A stretch of DNA of 64,000 nucleotides from Chloroflexota bacterium (GTDB taxonomy: Bacteria; Chloroflexota; Anaerolineae; Anaerolineales; Villigracilaceae), in the NCBI GenBank assembly GCA_016234485.1, contig JACRBL010000046.1:104820-168819 (forward strand), given 5' to 3'. Under the pieces are notes generated by a model, which was given only the letters and a program-made list of their open reading frames with translations, did not search any database and was not told the DNA's origin. Positions within the stretch are counted from its first letter, which is position 1; each line of letters starts with the position of its first letter. Positions 28,039 through 38,366 of the stretch are shown piece after piece. The position numbers and the translations under genes were made by a program.

Positions 28039-28071
28039 ACCACGATTTTTCAACCACTCATCGTTTTGATC

Positions 28072-28157
28072 CGTCATTGCGAGCGCACTTTGCGAAGCAA
28101 TCCCCTCTGCGACGAGGGGACTGCTTCGTCGGGAAGAACGCCCTCCTCGCAGTGACG
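28072..28157. repeat. Palindromic repeat (CGTCATTGCGAG family), copy M2
   Basis: cgtcattgcgag..gaagcaatcccct..aggggactgcttcgtc..ctcgcagtgacgg. Confidence 0.8.
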
Positions 28158-28207
28158 GAGGAAAATTTACGAAACACGCAACACGCAACACTCATTCTAG
28201 GAGTTCT

Positions 28208-30079
28208 ATGAACCAAAAAGTTGTGAACGATTTTTCGATCACCGTTGGAACCGTGAACGGCTCAGGCTCGTCCACGGCCAACAACACCATCCTGCGCGCC
28301 ATCTTCAAGATGGGCATCCCTGTTAGCGGCAAGAACCTCTTCCCCTCCAACATTCAGGGACAGCCGACGTGGTACACCATCCGCGTCAGCAAGGATGGAT
28401 ATCTCGGACGCGACGAGTCGCAACAAATCGTCGTCGCCATTAACCCCGCCTCGTTCGCGCGTGACCTCGCCGGGGTCGCGCCAGGCGGAGCCTTTTTCTA
28501 CGCTGACGACATCAAGCAGCCCGTCACGCGCACCGACATCGCCGTCTACCCGATGCCCGTCAAACAGATCATCCGCGAACAGACGGAGGTTCCCTCCAAC
28601 TTACGCGACCTGGTGAGCAACATGGTCTACGTGGGCGTTCTCGCACAGATGATCGGCATTGACCTGGAAAAGATCCACGCCGCGCTCGACTTCCACTTCA
28701 AACATCGCGAGAAGCCGACCATGATGAACTTCAACGCCGTCAAGGCGGGCGCGGAATGGGCGAAGGCGAATCTCACCAAGACTGATCCCTTCGCGCTCGA
28801 ACCGATGAGCAAGACCGACGGCATGATCATGGCCGACGGCAACACCGCGGCCGCGCTCGGCGCGATCTACGGCGGCGTGCAGTTCGTCGGCTGGTATCCC
28901 ATCACGCCCGCCACCAGCCTGGCCGAATCGCTCAACGATTACCTGCCCAAACTCCGCAAGCGCGAAGACGGCAAGCACACCTACGCCGTCGTCCAGGCCG
29001 AAGACGAGTTGGCCGCGCTGGGCATGTCCATCGGCGCGGGCTGGGGCGGCCTGCGCGCGATGACCTCCACCTCTGGCCCTGGCCTCTCGCTCATGACCGA
29101 ATTCGCGGGACTCGCGTACTACGCCGAAATCCCCGTCGTCATCTGGGACGTGCAACGCATCGGCCCGTCCACGGGTTTGCCGACCCGCACCTCGCAGGGC
29201 GACCTGACTTTCACCGCGCACATCGGCCACGGCGATTCGCACTCGGTCATCCTGCTTCCTGGGGACGTGTTCGAGTGCTTCGAGTTCGGCTGGAAGGCGC
29301 TCGACCTGGCCGAGCGCTTGCAGACTCCCGTCTTCGTGCTCAGCGATCTCGACATGGGCATGAACCAGTGGATGAGCAAGCCGTTTGAATATCCCGACAC
29401 GCCCATGGATCGCGGCAAGGTCCTCAGCGAAAAAGACCTCGAAGAGTTGAAGGGCAACTGGGGACGTTACCTCGATAAGGATGGCGACGGCATCACATAC
29501 CGCACCCTGCCTGGCAACCAGCATCCGTTGTCTGCGTATTTTACGCGCGGCACGGGTCACGATGAATACGCCAAATACACCGAAGAAGCGAACGTTTTCT
29601 ATCGCGTGATGGAACGCCTCAAACTCAAACATGAGACCGCCAAGGATTACGTCCCTGCGCCAATCGTCCACGAGACGCGCGGCGCCGAAGTGGGCATCCT
29701 TGCCTACGGCTCGACCGAATCCGCCGTGGAGGAGGCGCGCGACCAGTTGGCCGCGGACGGCCTGAAGTCCAGCGTGATGCGAGTGCGCGCCCTCCCGTTC
29801 AGCAAGACCGTCGAGAAGTTCATCCAAAAGTATGAGCAGGTCATCGTCGTCGAAATGAACCGCGATGGACAGATGCATCAGTTGCTGTGCATGGACTTCC
29901 CCACGCTCGCGCCGAAGTTGAAATCTGTGGCGTTCCAGGATGGCATGCCCGCCTCGGCCAAATGGATCCGAGAAGGCGTTTTAAAATTTGCCAAGCCCGC
30001 TAAGAAAAAAGTTGCGCCGACGAAAAAAATTACCGTTAAAAAATCCAAGACCCCCGCGAAGAAAGGAGCGAAGAAATGA
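28208..30079 (+). CDS. korA: 2-oxoacid:ferredoxin oxidoreductase, fused gamma-alpha subunit
   Basis: VGTVNGSGSSTANNTILRAIFKMGIPVSGKNLFPSNIQG; YPITPATSLAESL; AEDELAALGMSIGAGWGG. Confidence 0.92.
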   Translation: MNQKVVNDFSITVGTVNGSGSSTANNTILRAIFKMGIPVSGKNLFPSNIQGQPTWYTIRVSKDGYLGRDESQQIVVAINPASFARDLAGVAPGGAFFYADDIKQPVTRTDIAVYPMPVKQIIREQTEVPSNLRDLVSNMVYVGVLAQMIGIDLEKIHAALDFHFKHREKPTMMNFNAVKAGAEWAKANLTKTDPFALEPMSKTDGMIMADGNTAAALGAIYGGVQFVGWYPITPATSLAESLNDYLPKLRKREDGKHTYAVVQAEDELAALGMSIGAGWGGLRAMTSTSGPGLSLMTEFAGLAYYAEIPVVIWDVQRIGPSTGLPTRTSQGDLTFTAHIGHGDSHSVILLPGDVFECFEFGWKALDLAERLQTPVFVLSDLDMGMNQWMSKPFEYPDTPMDRGKVLSEKDLEELKGNWGRYLDKDGDGITYRTLPGNQHPLSAYFTRGTGHDEYAKYTEEANVFYRVMERLKLKHETAKDYVPAPIVHETRGAEVGILAYGSTESAVEEARDQLAADGLKSSVMRVRALPFSKTVEKFIQKYEQVIVVEMNRDGQMHQLLCMDFPTLAPKLKSVAFQDGMPASAKWIREGVLKFAKPAKKKVAPTKKITVKKSKTPAKKGAKK

Positions 30080-31128
30080 CTGAGACACTTCCCATGGCTG
30101 GTCCCGCCGTTCAGGTGAACGCAGTTGGATTGGCTCGCAAAGAATATCAGGGCAACCCCAGCACGCTCTGCCAGGGTTGCGGACATAACTCGATCGCCAA
30201 CCAGATCGTCACAGCCTGCTACGAAATGAACCTGATCCCCGAAAAGGTGCTCAAGTTCAGCGGCATTGGTTGCTCGAGCAAATCGCCTACCTACTTCCTC
30301 AATCGTTCCTTCGGCTTCAACGGCCTGCATGGACGCATGCCCTCGGTCGCCACAGGCGCGCTCTTCGCCGACACTTCCATGAACGGCATCGGCGTCTCAG
30401 GCGACGGCGACTCGGCCAGCATCGGCATGGGTCAGTTCAAGCATGTCGTCCGCCGCAACGTGGACATGGTGTACATCATCGAGAACAATGGCGTGTACGG
30501 CCTCACCAAAGGCCAATTCTCCGCCACCGCCGAAGTTGGGCTTGAGTTGAAGAAGCATGGCATCAATCAGTACATGCCGATTGACATCTGCATGGAATCC
30601 ATCGCATCGAACGCGACCTTTGTGGCGCGCTCCTTCGCGGGCGACCCCAAGCAGGTGAAGGAATTGCTCAAGGCCGCCATCGCGCACAAGGGCATATCGG
30701 TGCTCGACATCATCAGCCCGTGCGTCACCTTCAACAACGAGAGCAATGCCTACCACTCGTATTCGTGGGGCAAGGATCACGAAGCGCCCCTGCACGAACT
30801 TTCGTTCATCCCCGCTCGTGACGAGATCATGGTGGAAGACATCGAACCAGGCGGCACAATGGACGTGGAACTGCACGACGGCTCGATCATCAAGATCAAG
30901 AAGCTGGGCAACGACTACAATCCCACCCACCGCTGGGAAGCGCTGAAAATGCTCGAAGAAGCCCAACGCGAGAATCAACTGGTGACGGGTCTCATCTACG
31001 TGGAACCCGCCAAGCCCAGCTTCACCGAAACCTACAACCTCGTGGACACGCCGCTCAATCGCCTCGCCGAGACGGACTTGCGCCCAGCGCGCGAGACAAT
31101 TGCAGAATTGAACGCGATGATGTTCTAG
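30076..31128 (+). CDS. korB: 2-oxoacid:ferredoxin oxidoreductase beta subunit
   Basis: CQGCGHNSI, GIGCSSKSPTYFL, GDGDSASIGMGQFKH; ATGA overlap with korA. Confidence 0.93.
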   Translation: MTETLPMAGPAVQVNAVGLARKEYQGNPSTLCQGCGHNSIANQIVTACYEMNLIPEKVLKFSGIGCSSKSPTYFLNRSFGFNGLHGRMPSVATGALFADTSMNGIGVSGDGDSASIGMGQFKHVVRRNVDMVYIIENNGVYGLTKGQFSATAEVGLELKKHGINQYMPIDICMESIASNATFVARSFAGDPKQVKELLKAAIAHKGISVLDIISPCVTFNNESNAYHSYSWGKDHEAPLHELSFIPARDEIMVEDIEPGGTMDVELHDGSIIKIKKLGNDYNPTHRWEALKMLEEAQRENQLVTGLIYVEPAKPSFTETYNLVDTPLNRLAETDLRPARETIAELNAMMF

Positions 31129-31159
31129 GTAGTTAGGTGATTGCGTAGTTTGGTAGTTT

Positions 31160-31187
31160 AGCCCGTCGAGAAATCGGCGGGCTTTTT
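31160..31187. terminator. Hairpin terminator
   Basis: agcccgtcga-gaaa-tcggcgggct followed by tttt. Confidence 0.75.
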
Positions 31188-31274
31188 CAATCACGGATTG
31201 GTGGCAGGAACTAATTGTGCGATGCAGTTATTCATTCCGACTACACGCACGTTGTCTTCCGTTATAATTGCCAT

Positions 31275-31667
31275 ATGAGCCAGATAGAAAAAGAAATCTC
31301 CTTCGAATATATCCGCGCCTCGGGGCCGGGCGGTCAAAACGTGAACAAGGTTGCCACCGCCGTGCAACTGCGCTTTGACGTGGCAAACTCCCCCTCCCTG
31401 CGGGAGGACGTGAAGGCGCGGCTGATGAAACTGGCGGGCAAACGCGTCACTACGGACGGGGTGTTGGTGATCGAAGCGAAGAAGTATCGTACGCAGGAGC
31501 AGAATCGCTTCGACGCGTTGGAGCGATTCTACGGTCTGCTCAAAAAAGCCAGCGAACGCCCAAAAACGCGCAAAGCCACCAGGCCGACTCGGGCTTCGAA
31601 GGAAAAACGTCTCGAAGAAAAACGAAAGCGCGGCGAAACAAAACGGACGCGACAGAGTCTGGAATAG
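31275..31667 (+). CDS. arfB: Peptide chain release factor-like / ArfB
   Basis: ISFEYIRASGPGGQNVNKVATAVQLRFDV (GGQ) plus basic tail. Confidence 0.9.
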   Translation: MSQIEKEISFEYIRASGPGGQNVNKVATAVQLRFDVANSPSLREDVKARLMKLAGKRVTTDGVLVIEAKKYRTQEQNRFDALERFYGLLKKASERPKTRKATRPTRASKEKRLEEKRKRGETKRTRQSLE

Positions 31668-31700
31668 GCAATCATGAAATCACGCATATAATCGGGGGCT

Positions 31701-32588
31701 ATGCAAAAACACTCCCTCCTCGGCCTTTCGGCAGGCCTCATCGCCGCCTCCATTTGGGGCGGCATGTACGTGGTCAGCAAAGTTGTTCTTGAAGTCATCC
31801 CTCCCTTCGCGTTGTTGGCAACGCGCCTCATACTCGGTATCATCTCGCTCGGTATCGTGATCGCTTTTCGCCCGCGCGTGACAATGACCAGGGGACAATT
31901 CTGGAGTTCCTTCCTCGTCGGGTTCGTGGGATACGGCATCTCGCTCGGATTCCAATTCGTGGGGACAAAACTCTCCACCGCCTCCAACGGCTCGCTGGTG
32001 ACCTCCGCCACGCCCGCGTTCGTGCTTCTCTTCGCGCCGTTTCTGCTGGGCGAGAAGACGACCGCCCGCCGACTCATCGCGCTCGCCATTTCAACGCTGG
32101 GAGTCGTGGCGGTGATTGACCCGCGCAACGCGGAACTCTCCCCCTCCTTGTTTTGGGGCAACATGTCTTTGCTCGCGGCCGCGTTGACGTGGGCGCTGTA
32201 CTCGGTCCTCGTGCGCAAAGTCGCGCGGACGGGCGACCTGCTCACGTCGAGCGCGGTGATGCTGGCGGGCGGAATCCCTTCGAGCCTGCTGTTTGGGTTC
32301 TTCGAGATTCAATCGCATGGCCTCGGCGAGATCACGCTTGGAATCATCGGTGGGATCCTCTTCCTTGGCATCATCTCCACCGCGATCGCCATGTTCCTGT
32401 GGAATTACGCCTTCGCCGAGTTGCCCGCCGCGGTCGCCTCGTTGACGTTTTTCGCGCAGCCCGTCGTTGGGACGATTCTCGGGGCGCTGTTCCTCGGCGA
32501 GGAGATCACGCGTCTCTTTTTGATTGGCGGCGCGTTGATTGGCGTTGGGCTGTTCATCGCCAGTTGGCAATCGGACAAGGCTGGGTAA
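31701..32588 (+). CDS. EamA/DMT-family transporter
   Basis: Ten-TM pattern; AASIWGGMYVVSKVVLE; paired EamA halves. Confidence 0.9.
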   Translation: MQKHSLLGLSAGLIAASIWGGMYVVSKVVLEVIPPFALLATRLILGIISLGIVIAFRPRVTMTRGQFWSSFLVGFVGYGISLGFQFVGTKLSTASNGSLVTSATPAFVLLFAPFLLGEKTTARRLIALAISTLGVVAVIDPRNAELSPSLFWGNMSLLAAALTWALYSVLVRKVARTGDLLTSSAVMLAGGIPSSLLFGFFEIQSHGLGEITLGIIGGILFLGIISTAIAMFLWNYAFAELPAAVASLTFFAQPVVGTILGALFLGEEITRLFLIGGALIGVGLFIASWQSDKAG

Positions 32589-32687
32589 ATTTCAGTTTCG
32601 CAAGTAGAGGCAATTGAGCGGGCTATTTCGCGGGAACGCATTTAGAATTTTGAAGATCGAAAATCATTCCATGTTGAGGCGATTGAA

Positions 32688-34301
32688 ATGGAAAAAACGC
32701 TCCGCACGATGTTCGCCCTGATAATCATGCTCGGATTGGCCGCGCCCGCCCAAAGGTCCGCGCAGGCCGCGAATGAGTATACGCTCACCATTCAGGTCAA
32801 TCAGGTCGTGACGACGGTCAGCCCGTTGATGTTGGGATCCAACGCGCCGTCCTGGCTTGGCGATCAGCGTTATGCCGATCCGCTTTTTCGCACGCGGACG
32901 AGATATTCGGGATTGAAATATCTTCGCCTGCCTGGCGGCAGTTGGAGCAACATGTATGGCTGGCTGGGTTGCGAGATGCGGACGTATTGGGTGGGGACGT
33001 CACAGCCTTGCGGCGGCGAGGGCGAAAACTGGAGTTCGTGGATCACGCGCCCGACCGATTACATCAACTATCTGAAGGCCGCGAAGATGCAGGCGGTTTA
33101 CATTGTGAACATCAATGCCAGCGCGCAGGAATCGGCCGCGCTGGTCGCGTTCTTTAACGGCGACCCTGCGGACACGCGCACGATCGGCGTGGATCGTTAC
33201 GGGCAGGATTGGAAGACGGTGGGACATTGGGCGCAACTTCGCGTGGATCACGGCAATGCCGCGCCGTTCAAGATCAAATATTGGGAAGTGGGCAATGAGG
33301 TGTATGGCGGAAAGCAATCTGCGGGCGGAGCGAATTGCGAGCCGTGGGGCTGGGAGGAAGTGTGGACGTGCGACGGCGCGGAGTACATCAACGGCGACGC
33401 GTCGCACGATGGCTACTTACAGATCCGCGCCGCGATGCGCGCGGTAGACTCGACCATCCTTGTCGGCGCAGTGGGGTTGGAAGATATGACCAGTTATGGG
33501 AATTGGGGCAGGAAGGTTTTGCAGGAGGCTGGCTCGGTGATGGATTATTACGTGATCCATCCCTATCCGTATGGGACGCCGCCCGCCAACACATCCGCAG
33601 GATGGGCGCAGATCCTCGCCAAGCCAAGACAGCAATGGCCCGCGCAAAAGAACGCGCTGAAGAATGCTTTTGACACATACGCGGGCGGACGAAATATCCC
33701 CATCGCGGCCAATGAATATAACCTGGTCTATTCGCACGATCTCGACACGCAACAGATGATGAAGCGGGCGGGCAACATGCTGTTCATGGCCGAAAGCATC
33801 GGGCAGGCCATCTCCAACAAGTATTTCATGTTCAATCAATGGAGCCTGTCCAACGGATGTTCGTATGTCACTGGGTCATGTTACGACCTGTTACTTGCCG
33901 ATAATAATTATGCGCGCCAACCTCAATACTATTCCTTCTTCCTTTGGTCGCGGTTCGGGAAGACGATGCTGAAAGTGAACACGGGCGCGCCAACCTCGCG
34001 TTTGAGCGTATACGCGGGCAAAAAGGACGCCACGCACTACACCGTTTTGGTGATCAACAAGACCGCACAATCCATTCAGGCAGGCGTGCGCTTCTCGGAT
34101 GCGCGCACCGTGACAGGCGGCCGCGCCGACGTGATCCGCGCCGCGTCGCTGGATGCCATGTCGGTGACGTTCAACAATCAGACGAACATCCCAAACAATC
34201 TCGGGGCGGTCGCGCCGCTGTCCCTGCCGCTGACAAATGGAAAAGTGAATTATTCGTTTCCACCCTATTCGATCACGCTGTTGACGATGACGACGCCGTA
34301 A
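32688..34301 (+). CDS. Secreted glycoside hydrolase-like protein (clan A TIM barrel, GH51-like)
   Basis: Signal peptide; LRLPGGSWSNMYGW; KYWEVGNEVYG acid/base-like motif; AANEYNL. Confidence 0.65.
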   Translation: MEKTLRTMFALIIMLGLAAPAQRSAQAANEYTLTIQVNQVVTTVSPLMLGSNAPSWLGDQRYADPLFRTRTRYSGLKYLRLPGGSWSNMYGWLGCEMRTYWVGTSQPCGGEGENWSSWITRPTDYINYLKAAKMQAVYIVNINASAQESAALVAFFNGDPADTRTIGVDRYGQDWKTVGHWAQLRVDHGNAAPFKIKYWEVGNEVYGGKQSAGGANCEPWGWEEVWTCDGAEYINGDASHDGYLQIRAAMRAVDSTILVGAVGLEDMTSYGNWGRKVLQEAGSVMDYYVIHPYPYGTPPANTSAGWAQILAKPRQQWPAQKNALKNAFDTYAGGRNIPIAANEYNLVYSHDLDTQQMMKRAGNMLFMAESIGQAISNKYFMFNQWSLSNGCSYVTGSCYDLLLADNNYARQPQYYSFFLWSRFGKTMLKVNTGAPTSRLSVYAGKKDATHYTVLVINKTAQSIQAGVRFSDARTVTGGRADVIRAASLDAMSVTFNNQTNIPNNLGAVAPLSLPLTNGKVNYSFPPYSITLLTMTTP

Positions 34302-34329
34302 TTTTTTCGGGCATGCATCGAAAGCGAAC

Positions 34330-34362
34330 GGCGCAAAGTCGATTCCAACTTTGCGCCGTTTT
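34330..34362. terminator. Hairpin terminator between convergent genes
   Basis: cggcgcaaagt..actttgcgccg followed by tttt. Confidence 0.8.
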
Positions 34363-34379
34363 GATTCGGAGTGCGGACT

Positions 34380-35828
34380 TTACGACCCGACCGTGTGCAA
34401 CAAAAGCATGTTGGGCGTGCGCAGAGCGCCAACGGGGAATCCGCACACCAGCGCCACTTGCTGACCCGATTTGACCATCCCGTTTTGCAAGAGAGCCGCG
34501 TCCACATGATAGAGCATATCTTCCATGGTGGTCGCGAACGGCACGAGCCGCGGTTGCACGCCCCACAAGAAGGTCAGGCGGCGGCAGGTTTCCTCTTCGG
34601 GCGTGAACGCTAAAATGGGGACATTGGGATGCGACTTGGAGATCAACTGCGCGGTGCGTCCCTGCATGGTGAAGACGGCCACCGCGGACACGTCACGGTC
34701 ACGCGCGACTTCGTAGGCGGCCCGCGCCATCGACGCGGCGTCGCTGTCTCCGAGCGACTCGAGCGAGCGCGCCTTGCCCCACTCAATGAAATGCGACTCG
34801 GCTTCAACGATAATGCGCGACATCATCGCCACCGACTCGACGGGATATTTTCCGGAAGCTGATTCTGCCGAGAGCATCACCGCGTCCGTGCCGTCGAAGA
34901 TGGCGTTTGCCACATCTGAGGCTTCGGCGCGCGTGGGAAGCGGATTCGAGATCATTGATTCGAGCATCTGCGTGGCGGTGATGACCAGTTTGGCGCGCGT
35001 GTTGGCGGCCAGGATGATCTTCTTCTGCAACACGGGCACTTTTTCGGGGGGCATTTCCACGCCCAGGTCGCCGCGGGCAACCATCACACCGTCCACCACT
35101 TCGAGGATGCGATCCAAATCTTCAAAGACTTCGGGTTTTTCCAACTTGGCGATGACGAGCGGGGCGCGTTTGCCGCTTCCGTTGTAGCCGAATTTCTTCA
35201 TGGCCGTCCGCACTTTTAGCACGTCATCCGCCGAGCGGACGAAGGAGATGGCGACCGCGTCCACGCCGTGGGCGAGGCCAAATTCCAGGTCGGCTTCGTC
35301 TTTTTCGGTGAAGCCCGCGATGCGGAGACGGACGCCAGGCAGGTTGATACCCTTGTGCGAGGTGAGCGGTCCGCCCACGGCGACGGTGGCCGTCAGGCGA
35401 CGCGGGTGGGGCGATTCCACCGTCATGCGCAGACGACCGTCATCGAGCAGGAGCCGGTCGCCCGTCCGGACCGATTCGAAAAGTTCCTCGAAGGCGACGG
35501 GAATCTTTTGTCCATCAAAATCGGGCGGCGCGTCTTCTTCCGCATAAAAAAGAACCCGCTCCCCCACTTTCAGGTTGAGGGGCTGGGGCAGGTTGCCCAC
35601 GCGGACTTTCGGTCCCTGCAAATCCTGAAGGATGGCGACGGGGCGATCCAACTCGGCGGACACTTTGCGGATGGCCGCAATGCGCGCGGCGTGATCGGCA
35701 TGAGCGCCGTGGGAAAAATTCAGGCGGGCGACGTTCAACCCAGCGGCGATTAGGTCACGTAAAATTTCTTCGCTCTGGCTGGCCGGCCCAATGGTGGCGA
35801 CAATTTTTGCTTTTCGTTTGGTAGGCAT
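34380..35828 (-). CDS. pyk: Pyruvate kinase
   Basis: KIVATIGPAS, LQDLQGPKVRVG, MVARGDLGVEMPPEKVP. Confidence 0.96.
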   Translation of the reverse strand: MPTKRKAKIVATIGPASQSEEILRDLIAAGLNVARLNFSHGAHADHAARIAAIRKVSAELDRPVAILQDLQGPKVRVGNLPQPLNLKVGERVLFYAEEDAPPDFDGQKIPVAFEELFESVRTGDRLLLDDGRLRMTVESPHPRRLTATVAVGGPLTSHKGINLPGVRLRIAGFTEKDEADLEFGLAHGVDAVAISFVRSADDVLKVRTAMKKFGYNGSGKRAPLVIAKLEKPEVFEDLDRILEVVDGVMVARGDLGVEMPPEKVPVLQKKIILAANTRAKLVITATQMLESMISNPLPTRAEASDVANAIFDGTDAVMLSAESASGKYPVESVAMMSRIIVEAESHFIEWGKARSLESLGDSDAASMARAAYEVARDRDVSAVAVFTMQGRTAQLISKSHPNVPILAFTPEEETCRRLTFLWGVQPRLVPFATTMEDMLYHVDAALLQNGMVKSGQQVALVCGFPVGALRTPNMLLLHTVGS

Positions 35829-35869
35829 AGATAATTTCCTCATGCAATAAACACCCGCGCATCGGGAAA

Positions 35870-35892
35870 AGATGCGCGGGCTGTCGTAAGTC
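35870..35892. terminator. Hairpin in the pyk/CoA-transferase intergenic region
   Basis: cccgcgcatc-gggaaaa-gatgcgcggg. Confidence 0.55.
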
Positions 35893-35914
35893 GGATTGGC
35901 GATCCGACCTACAG

Positions 35915-37225
35915 TTACATGTAATGCAATTCTCTCGCCTGCTTCGCCAATTCTTCGCGGAAATCGGGATGGGCCACGTTGATGAGGGCTTGGGCGCGCT
36001 GGCGGATGGTCTTGCCATAGAGTTCGGCCACGCCAAATTCGGTGACGACGAAGCGGACGTGGTTGCGGCTGGTGACGACGCCCGCGCCGTGCTTGAGCAT
36101 CGAAACGATCTTGCTCAGGCGCGTCCCATCGCGCAAGGTGACAACGCTCGGCAGGGCGATAATCGGCACGCCGTTCTTCGAGCGAGAGGCCCCGTAGATG
36201 AAGTCTAATTGGCCGCCCACGCCGCTGTAAAGTTTGGGGCCGATGCTGTCGGCGCAGACCTGACCTGTGAGGTCCACTTCAATGGCCGAATTGACCGCCA
36301 CCATGCGTTCGTTCTGCGCGATGACGAAGGGATCGTTGACGTATTCGGTGCGATGCAATTCGATCATCGGGTTGTCGTCCACCCAATCGTAGAGGCGTTT
36401 GCTCCCCATGAGGAAGCCCGCCACGATCTTGCCTGGGTGCAGGGTCTTGCGCGCGTTGGTCAACACGCCCGCGTTGACGAGGTCAATCACGCCGTCGGAA
36501 AAGAGCTCGGTGTGGATGCCGAGATCGCGCTTGTCGTATAGATATTTCAGCACCGCGTCGGGGATGGCGCCGATGCCGAGTTGCATGGTCGCGCCGTCGG
36601 GAATAAGGCCCGCGATGTGACCGGCGATCTTTTCGATGATCTCCCCTTCGCCCTCATCAGCCATCGCCAGTTCGGGAATCGGATAATTCACTGGCACGAT
36701 ATGATGCAAGCGGCTGACGTGGATGAACGAATCGCCCAGCGTGCGCGGCATCTGTTCGTTCACTTCGGCGATGATGATCTTGGCGGTTTCGGCGGGCGTT
36801 TTGGTGGGACCCACTTCAACGCCGAGAGAGCAGAAGCCATGCTCATCGGGCGGCGAGACTTGAATCAGCGCCACGTCCAGAGGCAGGATGCCGCGCTTAA
36901 ACAGCAGGGGAAATTCCGAGAGCAGGATGGGCGAGAAATCGGCGCGGCCCTCTTGCACGGCCTTGCGGATGTTATGGCTGATGAACATGGAGTTGACGCG
37001 CAGGTGTCCTTCCATGGCGGGGCTGACGTAATCGGCCGCGCCAACAGTCAGCACCTGGGCGATCTCAACGTTGGACAGTTCGGGCGCGTACCCCACCAGC
37101 GCCGCGAGAACTGTCTGAGGTACCGACACGTTCCCCGTCAGAAAGACGCGGTTGCCCGATTTGATGGCGCGGACGGCATCCTGGGCGGTCTTCACGCGCG
37201 ATTGATAAAGGCTAGTCCAGTCCAT
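35915..37225 (-). CDS. Acetyl-CoA hydrolase/transferase family (4-hydroxybutyrate CoA-transferase-like)
   Basis: GNRVFLTGNVSVPQTVLAALV; GVGGQLDFIYGASRSKNGVPIIALPS. Confidence 0.9.
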   Translation of the reverse strand: MDWTSLYQSRVKTAQDAVRAIKSGNRVFLTGNVSVPQTVLAALVGYAPELSNVEIAQVLTVGAADYVSPAMEGHLRVNSMFISHNIRKAVQEGRADFSPILLSEFPLLFKRGILPLDVALIQVSPPDEHGFCSLGVEVGPTKTPAETAKIIIAEVNEQMPRTLGDSFIHVSRLHHIVPVNYPIPELAMADEGEGEIIEKIAGHIAGLIPDGATMQLGIGAIPDAVLKYLYDKRDLGIHTELFSDGVIDLVNAGVLTNARKTLHPGKIVAGFLMGSKRLYDWVDDNPMIELHRTEYVNDPFVIAQNERMVAVNSAIEVDLTGQVCADSIGPKLYSGVGGQLDFIYGASRSKNGVPIIALPSVVTLRDGTRLSKIVSMLKHGAGVVTSRNHVRFVVTEFGVAELYGKTIRQRAQALINVAHPDFREELAKQARELHYM

Positions 37226-38315
37226 CGTCCACATCCTTACGGGCGGTCAAACGTCCCATGTGCGAGAGTTTGCCGCCGCGTGTATTGACCGCGATCTCGA
37301 TCGCGGGATTTTCATCAATGGCTGTTTCAACGCCCTTCTCGGCCATCTCCATGATGAAGGGCATGGCCGCGTTGACGAAGGAATGCGTGCAGGTGCGCGC
37401 CACCACGCCAGGGATATTTGGCACGCAATAATGAATGACGCCCTCTTCCACATAACTGGGCTGGTCGTGTGTGGTCGGACGCGCCGTTTCGATACTGCCG
37501 CCCTCGTCAATGTCCACGTCCACGATCACCGAGCGCGGCTTCATCGTGCGCACGACCTCGCGCGGCACGAGCAGGGGCGTGCGCTCGCCAGGGACGAGCG
37601 CCGCGCCCACCAAAACGTCCACGAAGGAGGCGACGCGTTCGATGTTGCGCCGCGTGGAGATCATGGTCGAAACGCCGGGGAAGCGATCCACGATCCGTTG
37701 CAGGGCAGTCAGGTCGCGATCCAACACGATGACGTGCGCGCCCAACCCGACGAAGGTCTGCGCCGCGTACGTGCCGACGATGCCGCCGCCTAGGATGGCA
37801 ACTTCCGCGGGCGGGACGCCAGGCATGCCGCCCAGCAAAATTCCCTTGCCGCCCCAGTTGTTTTGCAGGCAGCGCGCCGCGATCGAAGCCGCCATCGCGC
37901 CGCACATCTGGCTGAACGGACGAAGCACAGGCCGCGAACCGTCGGCCAGCGCGATCTGTTCGTAGGCAATGGACGTGATCTGCTTTTCGAGCAAAACGTC
38001 CAGCTTGTCCTGCCGCGCCGAGGCGAGATGCAACATGCCCGCCACCGCGCCGCCAGGCAAGAGCCAGTCCAATTCTTCTTTGAGCGGACGCGCCACTTTC
38101 AGCAACAAATCCGCGCGGCCGTAGACTTCCTCGCCCGAATAGACGAGCCGCGCCCCAGCCTTTTCATACTCCCGGTCGCTGAACCCCGCCCCGACTCCCG
38201 CGTCATGTTCCACCCAAACGTGGTTTCCCATCTGGGATAGAATCTCCACCCCGGCGGGCGAAAGCCCAACGCGATACTCGAACGGACGGCGTTCTTTTGG
38301 TATGCCAATGTTCAT
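37212..38315 (-). CDS. ald: Alanine dehydrogenase
   Basis: MNIGIPKERRPFEYRVGLSPAGVEIL; GGGIVGTYAAQTFVGLGAHVIVLDRD. Confidence 0.93.
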   Translation of the reverse strand: MNIGIPKERRPFEYRVGLSPAGVEILSQMGNHVWVEHDAGVGAGFSDREYEKAGARLVYSGEEVYGRADLLLKVARPLKEELDWLLPGGAVAGMLHLASARQDKLDVLLEKQITSIAYEQIALADGSRPVLRPFSQMCGAMAASIAARCLQNNWGGKGILLGGMPGVPPAEVAILGGGIVGTYAAQTFVGLGAHVIVLDRDLTALQRIVDRFPGVSTMISTRRNIERVASFVDVLVGAALVPGERTPLLVPREVVRTMKPRSVIVDVDIDEGGSIETARPTTHDQPSYVEEGVIHYCVPNIPGVVARTCTHSFVNAAMPFIMEMAEKGVETAIDENPAIEIAVNTRGGKLSHMGRLTARKDVDDGLD

Positions 38316-38327
38316 GGTTCCTCCAAA

Positions 38328-38360
38328 AGACTTCCGAAGTCTCCGAGACTTCGGAAGTCA
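38328..38360. repeat. Palindrome P1 (GACTTCCGAAGTC-TCCGA-GACTTCGGAAGTC)
   Basis: Exact match to copies flanking the RAYT gene near 57 kb. Confidence 0.9.
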
Positions 38361-38366
38361 GAATGA

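Noticed and set aside
28601-29878. 425-aa - ORF antisense to korA
   Set aside because: Antisense of a strong CDS, no domain-like features
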